Assembly (NCBI GenBank): GCA_001983455.1
Contig: LJDB01000026.1
Coordinates: 1 to 53,875, forward strand
Source of the DNA: Candidatus Epulonipiscium fishelsonii
GTDB lineage: Bacteria > Bacillota > Clostridia > Lachnospirales > Cellulosilyticaceae
Length of the DNA stretch: 53,875 nucleotides
Reading direction: 5' to 3'
Shown here: piece by piece, positions 35,704-44,335 of the stretch
Layout of the letters: every line of letters begins with the position of its first letter
Numbering within the stretch: position 1 is the stretch's first letter
The notes under the pieces: generated by a model
Database searches by the model: none
What the model was told of the DNA's origin: nothing
The model's input: only the letters and a program-made list of their open reading frames with translations
Made by a program: the position numbers and the translations under genes

Positions 35704-36669
35704 ATGTTAAAAAAAGTAGATAAAAATGTTCTTAGATTGAGTATTGTCTTCTTTGCTTTTCTTATTATAGCAGTGATAACTAAAGGAAATGCATTTGTTA
35801 AATTGGGCAATTTTCAGACAATGGGAAGACAGCTGGCGGAATATGGATTGATGGCACTGGGGTGTGGTCTTTGCATGATTGCTGGAGGGATTGACTTATC
35901 TTGTGTATATATTGCTAATCTATCAGGAATTATTGTTGCACTACTTATGAGAGATATGGGAGTTCCTATAATAATTTGTATGATAGTAGCTTTAGCTATA
36001 GGTGCTCTATGTGGAGTTTGCAATGGTGTTTTAATCACTTATTTTAAAATTCCTGCAATGCTTGCAACACTTGGTACATCACAGCTATTTTTAGGAATAT
36101 CTATAATACTTTCTAGTGGTAAAGCGGTTAGTGGATTGCCAGAAGAGTATACATTTTTTGGAACTGCTCTTGTTACAATAGTTCCATTTGCTTTTGTAGT
36201 ATTTGTATGTGCCGTAATAGTAGTTTCTTTGATAATGTCCAAGACTGTATTTGGCCAAAGAGTATATCTTGTTGGTGCAAATGAAAAGTGTGCTACTTTT
36301 GCTGGAATTAACAATCATTCAATAATAATAAAAACTTATTTGATTTCGGGAGTTTTGTCTTCAATAGCAGGACTGTTGTCTCTTGCAAGAATTAACTCTG
36401 CTAAAGCAGACTTTGGAGTAAGTTATACAATGCAAATAATACTTATTGCAGTGCTTGGAGGAGTAAACCCTAATGGTGGATTTGGGAGCATTCCAGGAGT
36501 TGCCATTTCAGTATTGATTTTACAAATGATGTCAACTTATTTAAATACATTCCCTAATATCAGCAATTATTATCGTGATTTGATTTGGGGAGTAGCACTA
36601 ATTGGAGTACTAATCATAAATTACATAAGTGATAAAAGAAAAACGGAAAAATTAATGAAATCAAATTAA
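35704..36669 (+). CDS. Sugar ABC transporter permease (RbsC type), second
   Basis: A 321-residue CUT2-family permease starting 2 bases after the first permease's stop. It has MALGCGLCMIAGGIDLS (first family motif), GQRVYLVGANEKCATFAGI (ATPase contact) and LIAVLGGVNPNGGFGS. Two different permeases are typical of the AI-2 (Lsr), rhamnose and similar importers, whereas ribose systems usually have one. Confidence 0.9.
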   Translation: MLKKVDKNVLRLSIVFFAFLIIAVITKGNAFVKLGNFQTMGRQLAEYGLMALGCGLCMIAGGIDLSCVYIANLSGIIVALLMRDMGVPIIICMIVALAIGALCGVCNGVLITYFKIPAMLATLGTSQLFLGISIILSSGKAVSGLPEEYTFFGTALVTIVPFAFVVFVCAVIVVSLIMSKTVFGQRVYLVGANEKCATFAGINNHSIIIKTYLISGVLSSIAGLLSLARINSAKADFGVSYTMQIILIAVLGGVNPNGGFGSIPGVAISVLILQMMSTYLNTFPNISNYYRDLIWGVALIGVLIINYISDKRKTEKLMKSN

Positions 36670-36688
36670 AATACGGGGGAAGATAACT

Positions 36689-37624
36689 TTGAAAAAGCCA
36701 AATATATTAATTGTAGGAAGCTTAAATATGGATTTGTTTGTAATGGGAGCAAACAAAGTTCCTACGTATGGAGAATCTGTATTATGTGGAGAGTATGGAT
36801 TTTCCACTGGCGGCAAAGGTGCCAACCAAGCGTTGGCATTTGCTAAGCTTGGTGGAAATGTAAGTATGGTTGGATGTGTAGGCAAAGATAACTTTGGAGA
36901 AAAACTAATATCTAGCTTAAACAATGATGGTGTGAACACTAGTTTTATAAATGTAAAAGAAGATTGTCAGACTGGAATTGCTATTATGCTTGTGCAGGAT
37001 GAGACAGCTAAATACGTTTGCTATGTTGGTATGGGAGCTAACAATTATATAGAAGAAAAAGATGTAGAAAAAGCTATACGTTCTGCTAACTTTGATATGA
37101 TTGTTATGCAACTTGAAATGCCTTTAGGAGTGGTATATAAAATTGTTGAATTAGGAAGGGAATTACATATTCCTATTTTCCTAGATGCGGGGCCTCCTCG
37201 AGATATTGATATGAGCAGACTAAAAGGAATAGATTTTATTTCCCCAAATGAAGCTGAGACATTTGCATTAACTGGGATTGAAATCCTAGACACAGCTTCT
37301 GCTAAAAAAGCTGCAAAATATTTATATGATAATATATTGCCTAAATATGTACTTCTAAAAATTGGGGAAAAAGGTTCTCTTTTGTATGATGGCGATAAAT
37401 ATTTGGAAGTGCCTGCATTTAAAGTAAATGCTGTTGATACAACTGCTGCTGGAGACACTTTTGGAGCAGGATTTGTTATTCAACATTGTAGTGGGGAAAG
37501 CCTAGAAAATTCCATTACTTTTGCCACTGCTGCAGCTGGTATATGTGTGTCCAAAAAAGGTGCTCAAACATCTATACCTGACAAAAAAGAAGTTGATAAA
37601 TTTTTAAGGAGTGTAAAAAAATGA
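36689..37624 (+). CDS. PfkB-family sugar kinase (ribokinase-like)
   Basis: A 311-residue PfkB-family kinase. N-terminal NILIVGSLNMDLFV and GGKGANQALAFAKLGG (sugar site) and C-terminal DTTAAGDTFGAGF (anion hole and catalytic Asp, near residue 257) are ribokinase signatures. It phosphorylates a sugar at the terminal hydroxyl. TTG start, supported by GGGGGAAG seven bases upstream and by the family N terminus. Its stop overlaps the next start (ATGA), so the two are coupled. With the epimerase next to it, the substrate may be a hexose or ketohexose giving a 6-phosphate. Confidence 0.9.
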   Translation: MKKPNILIVGSLNMDLFVMGANKVPTYGESVLCGEYGFSTGGKGANQALAFAKLGGNVSMVGCVGKDNFGEKLISSLNNDGVNTSFINVKEDCQTGIAIMLVQDETAKYVCYVGMGANNYIEEKDVEKAIRSANFDMIVMQLEMPLGVVYKIVELGRELHIPIFLDAGPPRDIDMSRLKGIDFISPNEAETFALTGIEILDTASAKKAAKYLYDNILPKYVLLKIGEKGSLLYDGDKYLEVPAFKVNAVDTTAAGDTFGAGFVIQHCSGESLENSITFATAAAGICVSKKGAQTSIPDKKEVDKFLRSVKK

Positions 37625-38301
37625 AAAAATATATTTCTACATCATTGATGTGTTTAGACTTGATGGAAGCAAAAAATGGAATTATAGCACTAGAGCAAGT
37701 GGGAATGGATTATTTCCATATGGATGTGATGGATAATCATTTTGTGCCTAATTTCTCTTTAAGTAGCGACTTTATTAAAGTAACAAGAAAATGTACTCAA
37801 GTTCCTTTAGATATTCATTTGATGATTGAAAATCCAGAGAATAGTTTACATCTGTTTGATGGAGCTAATGAAGGAGATATATTAAGTATACATTATGAAA
37901 GCACAAAACATGTGCAAAAAGTATTATCTGAAATTCGCAAAATGGGATACAAAGCTGGTATAGCACTTAATCCAGCTACTCCTCTCAATGTTTTAGAAGA
38001 AGTAATTGAAGACTTGGATATGGTATTAATTATGACTGTTAACCCTGGATTTGCTGGTCAAAAGCTAATTCCTTCTACACTAGGGAAAATACAAAAATGC
38101 AAAGATTTCTTGGTAAAAGTTGGGGCAGAAAATATATTAATAGAAGTAGATGGCAACGTGAGCTTTGAAAATGCTGTAAAAATGAACAAGATGGGAGCAG
38201 ATATTTTTGTAGCAGGAACTTCCAGTGTTTTCTCTAAAGAAGGTACATTGGAGGAGAATACTAAGAAAATGAGAAAAATATTAGAAGGTAGTCTTTGTTA
38301 A
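37621..38301 (+). CDS. Ribulose/allulose-phosphate 3-epimerase family enzyme
   Basis: A 226-residue TIM-barrel epimerase of the Rpe/AlsE family. HMDVMDNHFVPNFSL (metal-binding His and Asp), DIHLMIENP, IMTVNPGFAGQ and VDGNVS are all in place, so it should be active and metal dependent. Family members epimerise C3 of ribulose 5-phosphate or allulose 6-phosphate. The MDNHFVPN wording (rather than MDGHFVPN) and the sugar operon context favour a ketohexose 6-phosphate substrate, as in AlsE, but I cannot prove this. Confidence 0.87.
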   Translation: MKKYISTSLMCLDLMEAKNGIIALEQVGMDYFHMDVMDNHFVPNFSLSSDFIKVTRKCTQVPLDIHLMIENPENSLHLFDGANEGDILSIHYESTKHVQKVLSEIRKMGYKAGIALNPATPLNVLEEVIEDLDMVLIMTVNPGFAGQKLIPSTLGKIQKCKDFLVKVGAENILIEVDGNVSFENAVKMNKMGADIFVAGTSSVFSKEGTLEENTKKMRKILEGSLC

Positions 38302-38313
38302 GGGAGTTTTAGA

Positions 38314-38871
38314 ATGAATAAAAATGGAGTTTTAGACATCATAAAAGAACTAGAAAAAAGTGCACTACTATTAAATCAAGAAGAACAAATGCTTGTGGTT
38401 GATGAGATTATAAAAGCAGATAAAGTTTTTTTGGCTGGAGTGGGTAGAACTGGTTTTGTAATGAAAGCTTTTTCTAATAGACTTATGCACTTGGGTCTAA
38501 AAGTATATTTTGTAGGTGAACCCACAACACCTGCTATCTCTAAAAATGACCTTCTAGTTATTGGCTCTGGTTCTGGAAAGACAGAAAGCTTAATCTATAT
38601 GTGTAAAAAAGCCAAAGATATAGGGGCTACTGTTAGTACTATTACTATTTTTCCAAATGCACCTATAGGTACAATGTCAGATATAGTTGTATCTATTGTA
38701 GGAAGCACTCCAAAAAATGAAAATAATACTTCATTTATTTCTTTTCAACCTATGGGAAATGCATTTGAACAAATGACTTGGCTTGTATGTGATAATATGA
38801 TCTCAATCCTTATGGATATACTAGATAAAAATGTAGACGAGATGTTTCAGCTACATGCCAACTTGGAATAA
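38314..38871 (+). CDS. 6-phospho-3-hexuloisomerase (SIS domain)
   Basis: A 185-residue SIS-domain isomerase. VFLAGVGRTGFVMKAFSNRLMH (family start, split here as VFLAGVGRTG and AFSNRLMHLG), LLVIGSGSGKTES (phosphate loop) and the C-terminal FEQMTWLVCD match 6-phospho-3-hexuloisomerase, which interconverts D-arabino-3-hexulose 6-phosphate and fructose 6-phosphate. In the ribulose monophosphate pathway it partners hexulose-phosphate synthase, which is absent here. It may instead act on another 3-keto sugar phosphate made in this operon. Confidence 0.87.
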   Translation: MNKNGVLDIIKELEKSALLLNQEEQMLVVDEIIKADKVFLAGVGRTGFVMKAFSNRLMHLGLKVYFVGEPTTPAISKNDLLVIGSGSGKTESLIYMCKKAKDIGATVSTITIFPNAPIGTMSDIVVSIVGSTPKNENNTSFISFQPMGNAFEQMTWLVCDNMISILMDILDKNVDEMFQLHANLE

Positions 38872-38878
38872 GTAATAA

Positions 38879-38903
38879 CGCTATAGTGCCATTCACTATA
38901 GCG
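38879..38903 (+). other. Strong intercistronic hairpin before the ribulokinase
   Basis: CGCTATAGTG (38879-38888) and CACTATAGCG (38894-38903) form a perfect 10-bp stem with a 5-base loop. No T-run follows, so mRNA processing or stabilisation is more likely than termination. Confidence 0.7.
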
Positions 38904-38929
38904 AATAATATAAATACGATGGAGGCTAT

Positions 38930-40363
38930 ATGGAAAATAAATACGTAATAGGACTAGACTTTGGAACTTTATCGGGAAGAGCACTTTTAGTAGATATAAA
39001 AAACGGCAGTATCATTTGTAGCTCTGAAAAAAAATATGCACATGGGGTAATAGCAGGACAGTTTTTGGACACAGGTATTAAACTAGACAGTAAATGGGCC
39101 TTACAATATCCACAAGATTATCTGGATGTAATTACTTTTATAGTGAAAGACGTAATGGAAAAATCAAATATTGACCCTTCACAAATTATAGCCATATCAA
39201 ACGATTTCACTTCTTGTACATTATTGCCTGTTGACAAAGAAGGAACACCTTTATGTTTTAAAGAACAGTATAAATCAGAGCCTCATGCATATGTAAAACT
39301 CTGGAAACATCATGGTGCTGAAGAACAAGCAAAGAGAATAGAGCAATTTCTTCAAAATAATTATCCCCATTGTTTGAAAGACTATGGAGGAAGAATTTCG
39401 AGCGAATTTGTATTGCCAAAAGCATTAGAGATATTGGAAAACAATCCAGATATTTATAATGAAATGACATATTTGATTGAAGCTGGAGATTGGATCAACT
39501 GGATGTTAACAGGTATATTGAAAAGAAATAATTGTATGATGGGATATAAGTCTATGTGGAGTGAAGACAGAGGATATATTTCATCAGATATTCTAGTGCA
39601 AATTAATCCTATGCTACAGAACTTTATGGTTGAAAAAATGGCTGGCGAGATAAGTAACATTGGCTGTAAGACTGGTTATTTAACCAAAGAATGGGCAGAC
39701 ATATTAGGATTACATCCCAAAGTTGTAGTAGGAACTAGTATAATAGATTCTTTTTCCGGCATTACTGGTATGGGTATAACAAAACCAGGACAGTTATTAA
39801 TGACCGTTGGAACTAGTACTTGTTATTCTATAATATCAGACAATCTTGTAGAAGTTGGTGGAATTTGTGGTGTTGTAAAAGGTGGTGCAATTCCAAACTA
39901 TTATTGTTATGATGCAGGGCAAGCATGTGTTGGAGACCATTTTGAATGGTTTGTGAACAATATGGTTCCAGAACACTATTTTAAAGAAGCCAAAACCAGT
40001 AATAAATCTATACATACGTTATTAACGGAAAAAGCTGCCCAACAAAAAATTGGTGAGCATGGTTTATTGGCACTAGATTGGTGGAATGGAAATAGAACTC
40101 CGTATAGTGACTATGATTTAACGGGACTAGTTCTTGGGATTACTCTTCAAACAAAGCCAGAAGATATTTATAGGTGTTTTTTAGAGGCTACTGCATTTGG
40201 AGCTAAATTAATATTAGACACATTTGAAGAAGCAGGAGTAAAAATTGATGAAATCTTTGCTTGTGGAGGTATAGCGAAAAAGAATACTATAATGATGCAG
40301 ATTTATGCTGATGTTATAGGAAAAAAATCTATGCATCCACTTCTGATCAAACACCAGCTTTAG
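38930..40363 (+). CDS. Ribulokinase-like FGGY kinase, main part before a frameshift
   Basis: The first 477 codons of an AraB-type FGGY kinase. GLDFGTLSGRALLVD (phosphate loop; GTLSGRA is an AraB hallmark), GMGITKPGQLLMTVGTSTC and FACGGIAKKNTIMMQIYADV (ATP site) are intact. The family then expects an A-S-x-Q-x-P-A-L-G-A-A-I segment, but this frame gives a short unrelated tail and stops at 40363. The expected segment is in the -1 frame, starting right after seven A at 40321-40327. Up to that point the protein is normal, so the gene is either disrupted by one missing A, wrongly sequenced, or expressed by slippage on A7. Confidence 0.88.
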   Translation: MENKYVIGLDFGTLSGRALLVDIKNGSIICSSEKKYAHGVIAGQFLDTGIKLDSKWALQYPQDYLDVITFIVKDVMEKSNIDPSQIIAISNDFTSCTLLPVDKEGTPLCFKEQYKSEPHAYVKLWKHHGAEEQAKRIEQFLQNNYPHCLKDYGGRISSEFVLPKALEILENNPDIYNEMTYLIEAGDWINWMLTGILKRNNCMMGYKSMWSEDRGYISSDILVQINPMLQNFMVEKMAGEISNIGCKTGYLTKEWADILGLHPKVVVGTSIIDSFSGITGMGITKPGQLLMTVGTSTCYSIISDNLVEVGGICGVVKGGAIPNYYCYDAGQACVGDHFEWFVNNMVPEHYFKEAKTSNKSIHTLLTEKAAQQKIGEHGLLALDWWNGNRTPYSDYDLTGLVLGITLQTKPEDIYRCFLEATAFGAKLILDTFEEAGVKIDEIFACGGIAKKNTIMMQIYADVIGKKSMHPLLIKHQL

Positions 40364-40593
40364 GGGCTGCAATTTTGGCTGCAAAGGCAGCAGGAGAAGA
40401 ACATGGAGGATATAAAGACATAGAAACAGCTGTAAAAGCTATGAGTAATTTAGAAAAACAAATATATATCCCTAATGAACAAAATAATAAAGCGTATCAA
40501 AATATATATAATGAATACAAAACTTTAGTTAACTTATTTGCTGTGGATATTCGACATGTTATGCGTAACTTAAAAAATTATATTATGTTATAA
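40328..40593 (+). pseudogene. Ribulokinase C-terminal part, -1 frame
   Basis: Directly after the A7 run, the -1 frame reads IYASTSDQTPALGAAILAA and continues for about 88 codons to a stop at 40591-40593. This is the conserved end of ribulokinases. Re-reading the last A of the run (GGA AAA AAA then ATC TAT GCA) joins both parts without loss. There is no ribosome-binding site for separate translation. Confidence 0.85.
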
Positions 40594-40743
40594 TAAATAC
40601 AAGAGTACTTGGTCAAAATATTAATATACCATTTCAGAAATAGTTATAGAAAATATAACGCCAGGTACAAATTGTCAATTTTATACAAATGAATAAATAA
40701 ATTATAAGGAATAATTACATTGCAATTTAAATTACAATGAAAA

Positions 40744-40768
40744 TTTATAGCATAAGATAAGCTATAAA
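40744..40768. repeat. Inverted repeat upstream of glutamine synthetase
   Basis: TTTATAGC (40744-40751) pairs with GCTATAAA (40761-40768), 9 bases apart, about 50 bases before the glnN start. A second, weaker palindrome (CATTGCAATT...AATTACAATG) precedes it at about 40718-40740. Either could be an operator for nitrogen control or a leader hairpin. Confidence 0.4.
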
Positions 40769-40816
40769 TCTATATACTTATATTAGTAAAATAATTAAAA
40801 AAAAAAGGAGTCCAAG

Positions 40817-42931
40817 ATGGAAAAAATAAATTTAACTGAAATATATGGTAAAAATGTGTTTAATGATAATGTTATGCGTGAAAAATTACCTAAAACTGTG
40901 TACAAACAGTTTAAACGCATAATTGATGAGAATTTACCCCTAGATGCACAACTTGCAAATGCTATAGCGCATGCTATGAAAGAATGGGCAATGGAAAGAG
41001 GAGCAACACATTTTACTCATTGGTTTCAACCTATGAATGGTCGAACTGCCGAAAAGCACGATTCATTTTTAGCACAATCTGAAAATGGGCATGTTATAAC
41101 TGAATTTTCAGGAAAAGAGTTAATTAGGGGTGAAGCAGATGGCTCATCATTTCCTTCTGGTGGATTAAGACAAACTTTTGAAGCACGTGGATATACCGTG
41201 TGGGATTGTACATCACCTGCATTTTTGAAAGAAGACAGTAGCGGAGTGGCACTATGTATTCCAACAGTATTTTATAGTCATACTGGAGAAGCTTTGGATA
41301 AAAAAGCCCCTTTACTTCGCTCAATGGAAGTAGTTGAAAAAGCAGCAATTAAAGTTTTACATAACTTGGGGTATACAGATGTAAATCGTGTTACTTCTAC
41401 AATTGGTGCAGAACAAGAGTATTTTCTAATTGACAAACGTCAATATCAACTAAGAAAAGATTTAATCTTTACAGGCAGAACTCTTTTTGGTGCAATGCCT
41501 CCAAAAGGACAAGAAATGGAAGATCATTATTTTGGAAGTATAAAAGAAAAGATTGCAAACTTTATGCATGAAATTGACATTGAACTTTGGAAACTAGGTG
41601 TTCCATCCAAAACAAAGCACAATGAAGTTGCACCAGCTCAACATGAACTGGCTCCACTATATGCTCCTTGTAATTTAGCATCTGACCAAAATCAGCTAAT
41701 TATGGAAACTTTAAAACGTGTAGCAAATCACTATGATTTGGCTTGTTTATTACATGAAAAACCATTTCAAGGTATTAATGGCTCTGGAAAACATGATAAC
41801 TGGTCTTTAGTAACAGATACTGGTATAAATGTATTTTCACTAAGTCCAGACCCTTCTAAAAATAACATTGCTCTTGCTTTTGTATGTGCAGTTTTAAAAG
41901 GAATAGATAGGCATGCAGATTTACTTCGACTTGCAGCAACTTCAGCTGGTAATGACCATAGGCTTGGAGGCAATGAGGCTCCACCAGCTATAATTTCAGT
42001 ATTTTTAGGAAAATACTTAACAAACATTTTAGAAAGTGTTGCTAGTGGTATTGAATTTGACGGCAATAATATTCAAAACCTAGAAATGGGCGTTACTACA
42101 ATGCCTAAACTAAACAAGGAAGCATCAGATAGAAACAGAACTTCACCTTTTGCTTTTACAGGAAATAAATTTGAATTTAGAATGTTCCCTTCTTCTGGTT
42201 CAATTTCAGACGCAAATGTTGTACTTAACACAATTATGGCAGAAGCTCTGGATGAAATTAATCAAACACTAGAAGAAAGCACTAATATAGATGAAGCAAT
42301 CCGAGAAATTGTAGCTAGTACTTTAGAAGAACATGGAAGAATAATATTTAATGGAAATGGATATTCTGCTGAATGGGTTGAAGAAGCTAAAAGACGAGGC
42401 CTTCCTGATTATCCTTCAACAGTAGATGTAATTCCTGCTCTAATATCAGATAAATCATTTGATTTATTTGGAAAATATCATATTTATAGCCCCGAAGAAT
42501 TGCATTCAAGATATGAAATTCTGGTTGAAGAATATTACAAAACACTGAATATTGAAGCACTTACAATGATAAGTATGGCACAAACTCAAATATTACCTTC
42601 TGTAATAAAATATAGTACAGATATTGCAAACAACGTTAAGTCGTTAAAAGAGCTTTCAATTTTAGGAGAGTTTAATTGTGAAGTTCAAATAGAGTTATTG
42701 ACCAAATTAACTTCATTAACTCAAAAACTTCAACATTGTATTGACGATTTAAGCAGTTGCTTGAGTGCAACTCAAAATTTGGAAGATGATTTAACTAAGG
42801 CAATTAAATTTAAAACAGATGTTTTGGCAAAAATGGGAAGTTTAAGAGAGGTTGCTGACGAACTAGAAACTATTGTAGAAGAAAAAATGTGGCCAATACC
42901 AACTTATAGTGAGCTTTTATTTAGAGTTTAA
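40817..42931 (+). CDS. glnN: Type III glutamine synthetase
   Basis: A 704-residue GSIII, about 250 residues longer than the common type I enzyme. The GSIII-specific start (AMKEWAMERGATHFTHWFQP) is followed by GAEQEYFLID (metal-binding Glu), NEVAPAQHELAP (catalytic core), GNEAPPAIISVFLG and the ATP-site FRMFPSSGSISDANVVLN. It condenses glutamate and ammonia to glutamine with ATP; the enzyme forms dodecamers. Monocistronic by position. AAAAAAGGAG before the ATG. No neighbouring amtB or glnB. Confidence 0.95.
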   Translation: MEKINLTEIYGKNVFNDNVMREKLPKTVYKQFKRIIDENLPLDAQLANAIAHAMKEWAMERGATHFTHWFQPMNGRTAEKHDSFLAQSENGHVITEFSGKELIRGEADGSSFPSGGLRQTFEARGYTVWDCTSPAFLKEDSSGVALCIPTVFYSHTGEALDKKAPLLRSMEVVEKAAIKVLHNLGYTDVNRVTSTIGAEQEYFLIDKRQYQLRKDLIFTGRTLFGAMPPKGQEMEDHYFGSIKEKIANFMHEIDIELWKLGVPSKTKHNEVAPAQHELAPLYAPCNLASDQNQLIMETLKRVANHYDLACLLHEKPFQGINGSGKHDNWSLVTDTGINVFSLSPDPSKNNIALAFVCAVLKGIDRHADLLRLAATSAGNDHRLGGNEAPPAIISVFLGKYLTNILESVASGIEFDGNNIQNLEMGVTTMPKLNKEASDRNRTSPFAFTGNKFEFRMFPSSGSISDANVVLNTIMAEALDEINQTLEESTNIDEAIREIVASTLEEHGRIIFNGNGYSAEWVEEAKRRGLPDYPSTVDVIPALISDKSFDLFGKYHIYSPEELHSRYEILVEEYYKTLNIEALTMISMAQTQILPSVIKYSTDIANNVKSLKELSILGEFNCEVQIELLTKLTSLTQKLQHCIDDLSSCLSATQNLEDDLTKAIKFKTDVLAKMGSLREVADELETIVEEKMWPIPTYSELLFRV

Positions 42932-42942
42932 AAATACGCCCC

Positions 42943-42977
42943 CTTTCTGTTATATTAGGAAGGGGATTTTGTTATGC
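42943..42977 (+). terminator. Terminator after glnN
   Basis: CCCCCTTTC and GGAAGGGG flank a TGTTATATTA loop, followed by ATTTTGTT. The stem has one mismatch. The same loop wording recurs in the terminator at 44288-44326. Confidence 0.65.
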
Positions 42978-43015
42978 AAGGATATATATATATTACAAAT
43001 ATAAATGTACTAAAA

Positions 43016-43043
43016 CTTAATATAATATAATATAATATAATAT
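43016..43043 (+). repeat. Pentanucleotide microsatellite (TATAA)n
   Basis: Four full copies of TATAA with partial copies at both ends, about 75 bases before the start of the next gene. A 5-bp repeat in a promoter region could vary in copy number by slippage and alter spacing. Confidence 0.75.
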
Positions 43044-43112
43044 CTTTAAGTTATCCAAAAATAACTAAATTAGAAGATATAATATTATATTAATAAATTA
43101 GGAGATAAATAT

Positions 43113-44279
43113 ATGTTTAAAAAATTTTTTAAAAAGAAAAATGAAAGCACATCAACAGATAATATAAAGGATTTTGCACTAAGAAATTTATCTGAAATCA
43201 CAGCATTTAATGCCACTTTAAAAGGGGAAGAATTATTTTTAAATGAACATAATATTAAAATTTATATTACCATCCATGAAGTAACTCAAATTGGTGGTGG
43301 TTATTCTGCATGCTTAAATTTTGTGTTACAAAAAGCAGCTGAAAACAAACCATGTATAATAGAAGAATTTCACCAAATGGTTGCTGGAATGGGAGCGAAT
43401 GTCAATCAAGCTATTTGTCACGTCGTTGCAAATTTTGAGAGCACCTGTATGGAGGCGTTAAACTCAATGCTTTTAGATAGCAATAAATTATGCAAATTTG
43501 ATACTGACACAAATTCATTTAATGTATATGGAGGAAACACTCTTATAACATCATTTAGTCCCACTGCACAAAACATAACACTAGAAAATGGGGAACTATT
43601 TGATATAATAAAGCCTAAATTAAATGATTATTTAAATAATAGCAATGTAAGTTGGATTAACATTTTTTGTGTATCTAATGGAATTAAAGAAGTAAGAATA
43701 AATTCTGTTATAATTCCAGAATTAAGCGACATGTTGGATAAGTTTATATCAAAGTATGAACAAGAACCATTTATTAGCTTTAAAAATACTTATTTGCTAA
43801 AATCAGAAAAACCTAATTTATTTCCTTACTCTAAACAAGAAGTAGAAAAGTATATAGATCAATCTATAGAAATATTTAATGACGAAAGATTAAACCCATC
43901 TGCTGATGATGATACTATAGACACACTAAACAATATTATCAAAGATGAGGCCTTATCTACAGAATTAATAAGCTGGATACCCGAAATTTTAGCGGAAATG
44001 TTGATGAGTGAGGTTACTTTTCTGGACACAATGATACTTGCTACTCCAACTGAACAAATACAGGTTAAAAAATCAAAATTTACTCATTACTATTGGGTGT
44101 ATCATTATTTGGAAAATTTATTTAATAATAGAAAATTAGATAAAGATTGTCTATTATATTTAATAGCCAGAAGCGCAAGCTTTAAGACAATGAACGATGC
44201 TTTAAATAATGGATCAAATCCAGGTAATTTATTAAGCGTAACAGCATATTTTGTACCTGAAAATTATATTGTCAGATAA
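43113..44279 (+). CDS. Uncharacterised 388-aa cytosolic protein
   Basis: I do not recognise a family with confidence; residues 45-120 (IYITIHEVTQIGGGYSACLN onward) loosely recall DUF6348-like proteins. The start MFKKFFKKKNES is basic, then mixed alpha/beta sequence with no signal peptide or membrane helix. A later part (residues about 250-380) is acidic and helical. It has its own ribosome-binding site (TTAGGAGAT), a microsatellite upstream and a strong terminator after it, so it is a stand-alone gene. Codon use looks like its neighbours. Confidence 0.7.
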   Translation: MFKKFFKKKNESTSTDNIKDFALRNLSEITAFNATLKGEELFLNEHNIKIYITIHEVTQIGGGYSACLNFVLQKAAENKPCIIEEFHQMVAGMGANVNQAICHVVANFESTCMEALNSMLLDSNKLCKFDTDTNSFNVYGGNTLITSFSPTAQNITLENGELFDIIKPKLNDYLNNSNVSWINIFCVSNGIKEVRINSVIIPELSDMLDKFISKYEQEPFISFKNTYLLKSEKPNLFPYSKQEVEKYIDQSIEIFNDERLNPSADDDTIDTLNNIIKDEALSTELISWIPEILAEMLMSEVTFLDTMILATPTEQIQVKKSKFTHYYWVYHYLENLFNNRKLDKDCLLYLIARSASFKTMNDALNNGSNPGNLLSVTAYFVPENYIVR

Positions 44280-44287
44280 CGAAAAAG

Positions 44288-44326
44288 AAAACCTCCTTTC
44301 TGTTTTATATTAGAAAGGAGGTTTTT
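44288..44326. terminator. Strong bidirectional terminator
   Basis: AAAACCTCCTTTCT (44288-44301) pairs with AGAAAGGAGGTTTT (44312-44325), with A- and T-runs outside, between the convergent unknown gene (plus) and glycosidase (minus). Confidence 0.9.
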
Positions 44327-44335
44327 ACTTATTCA

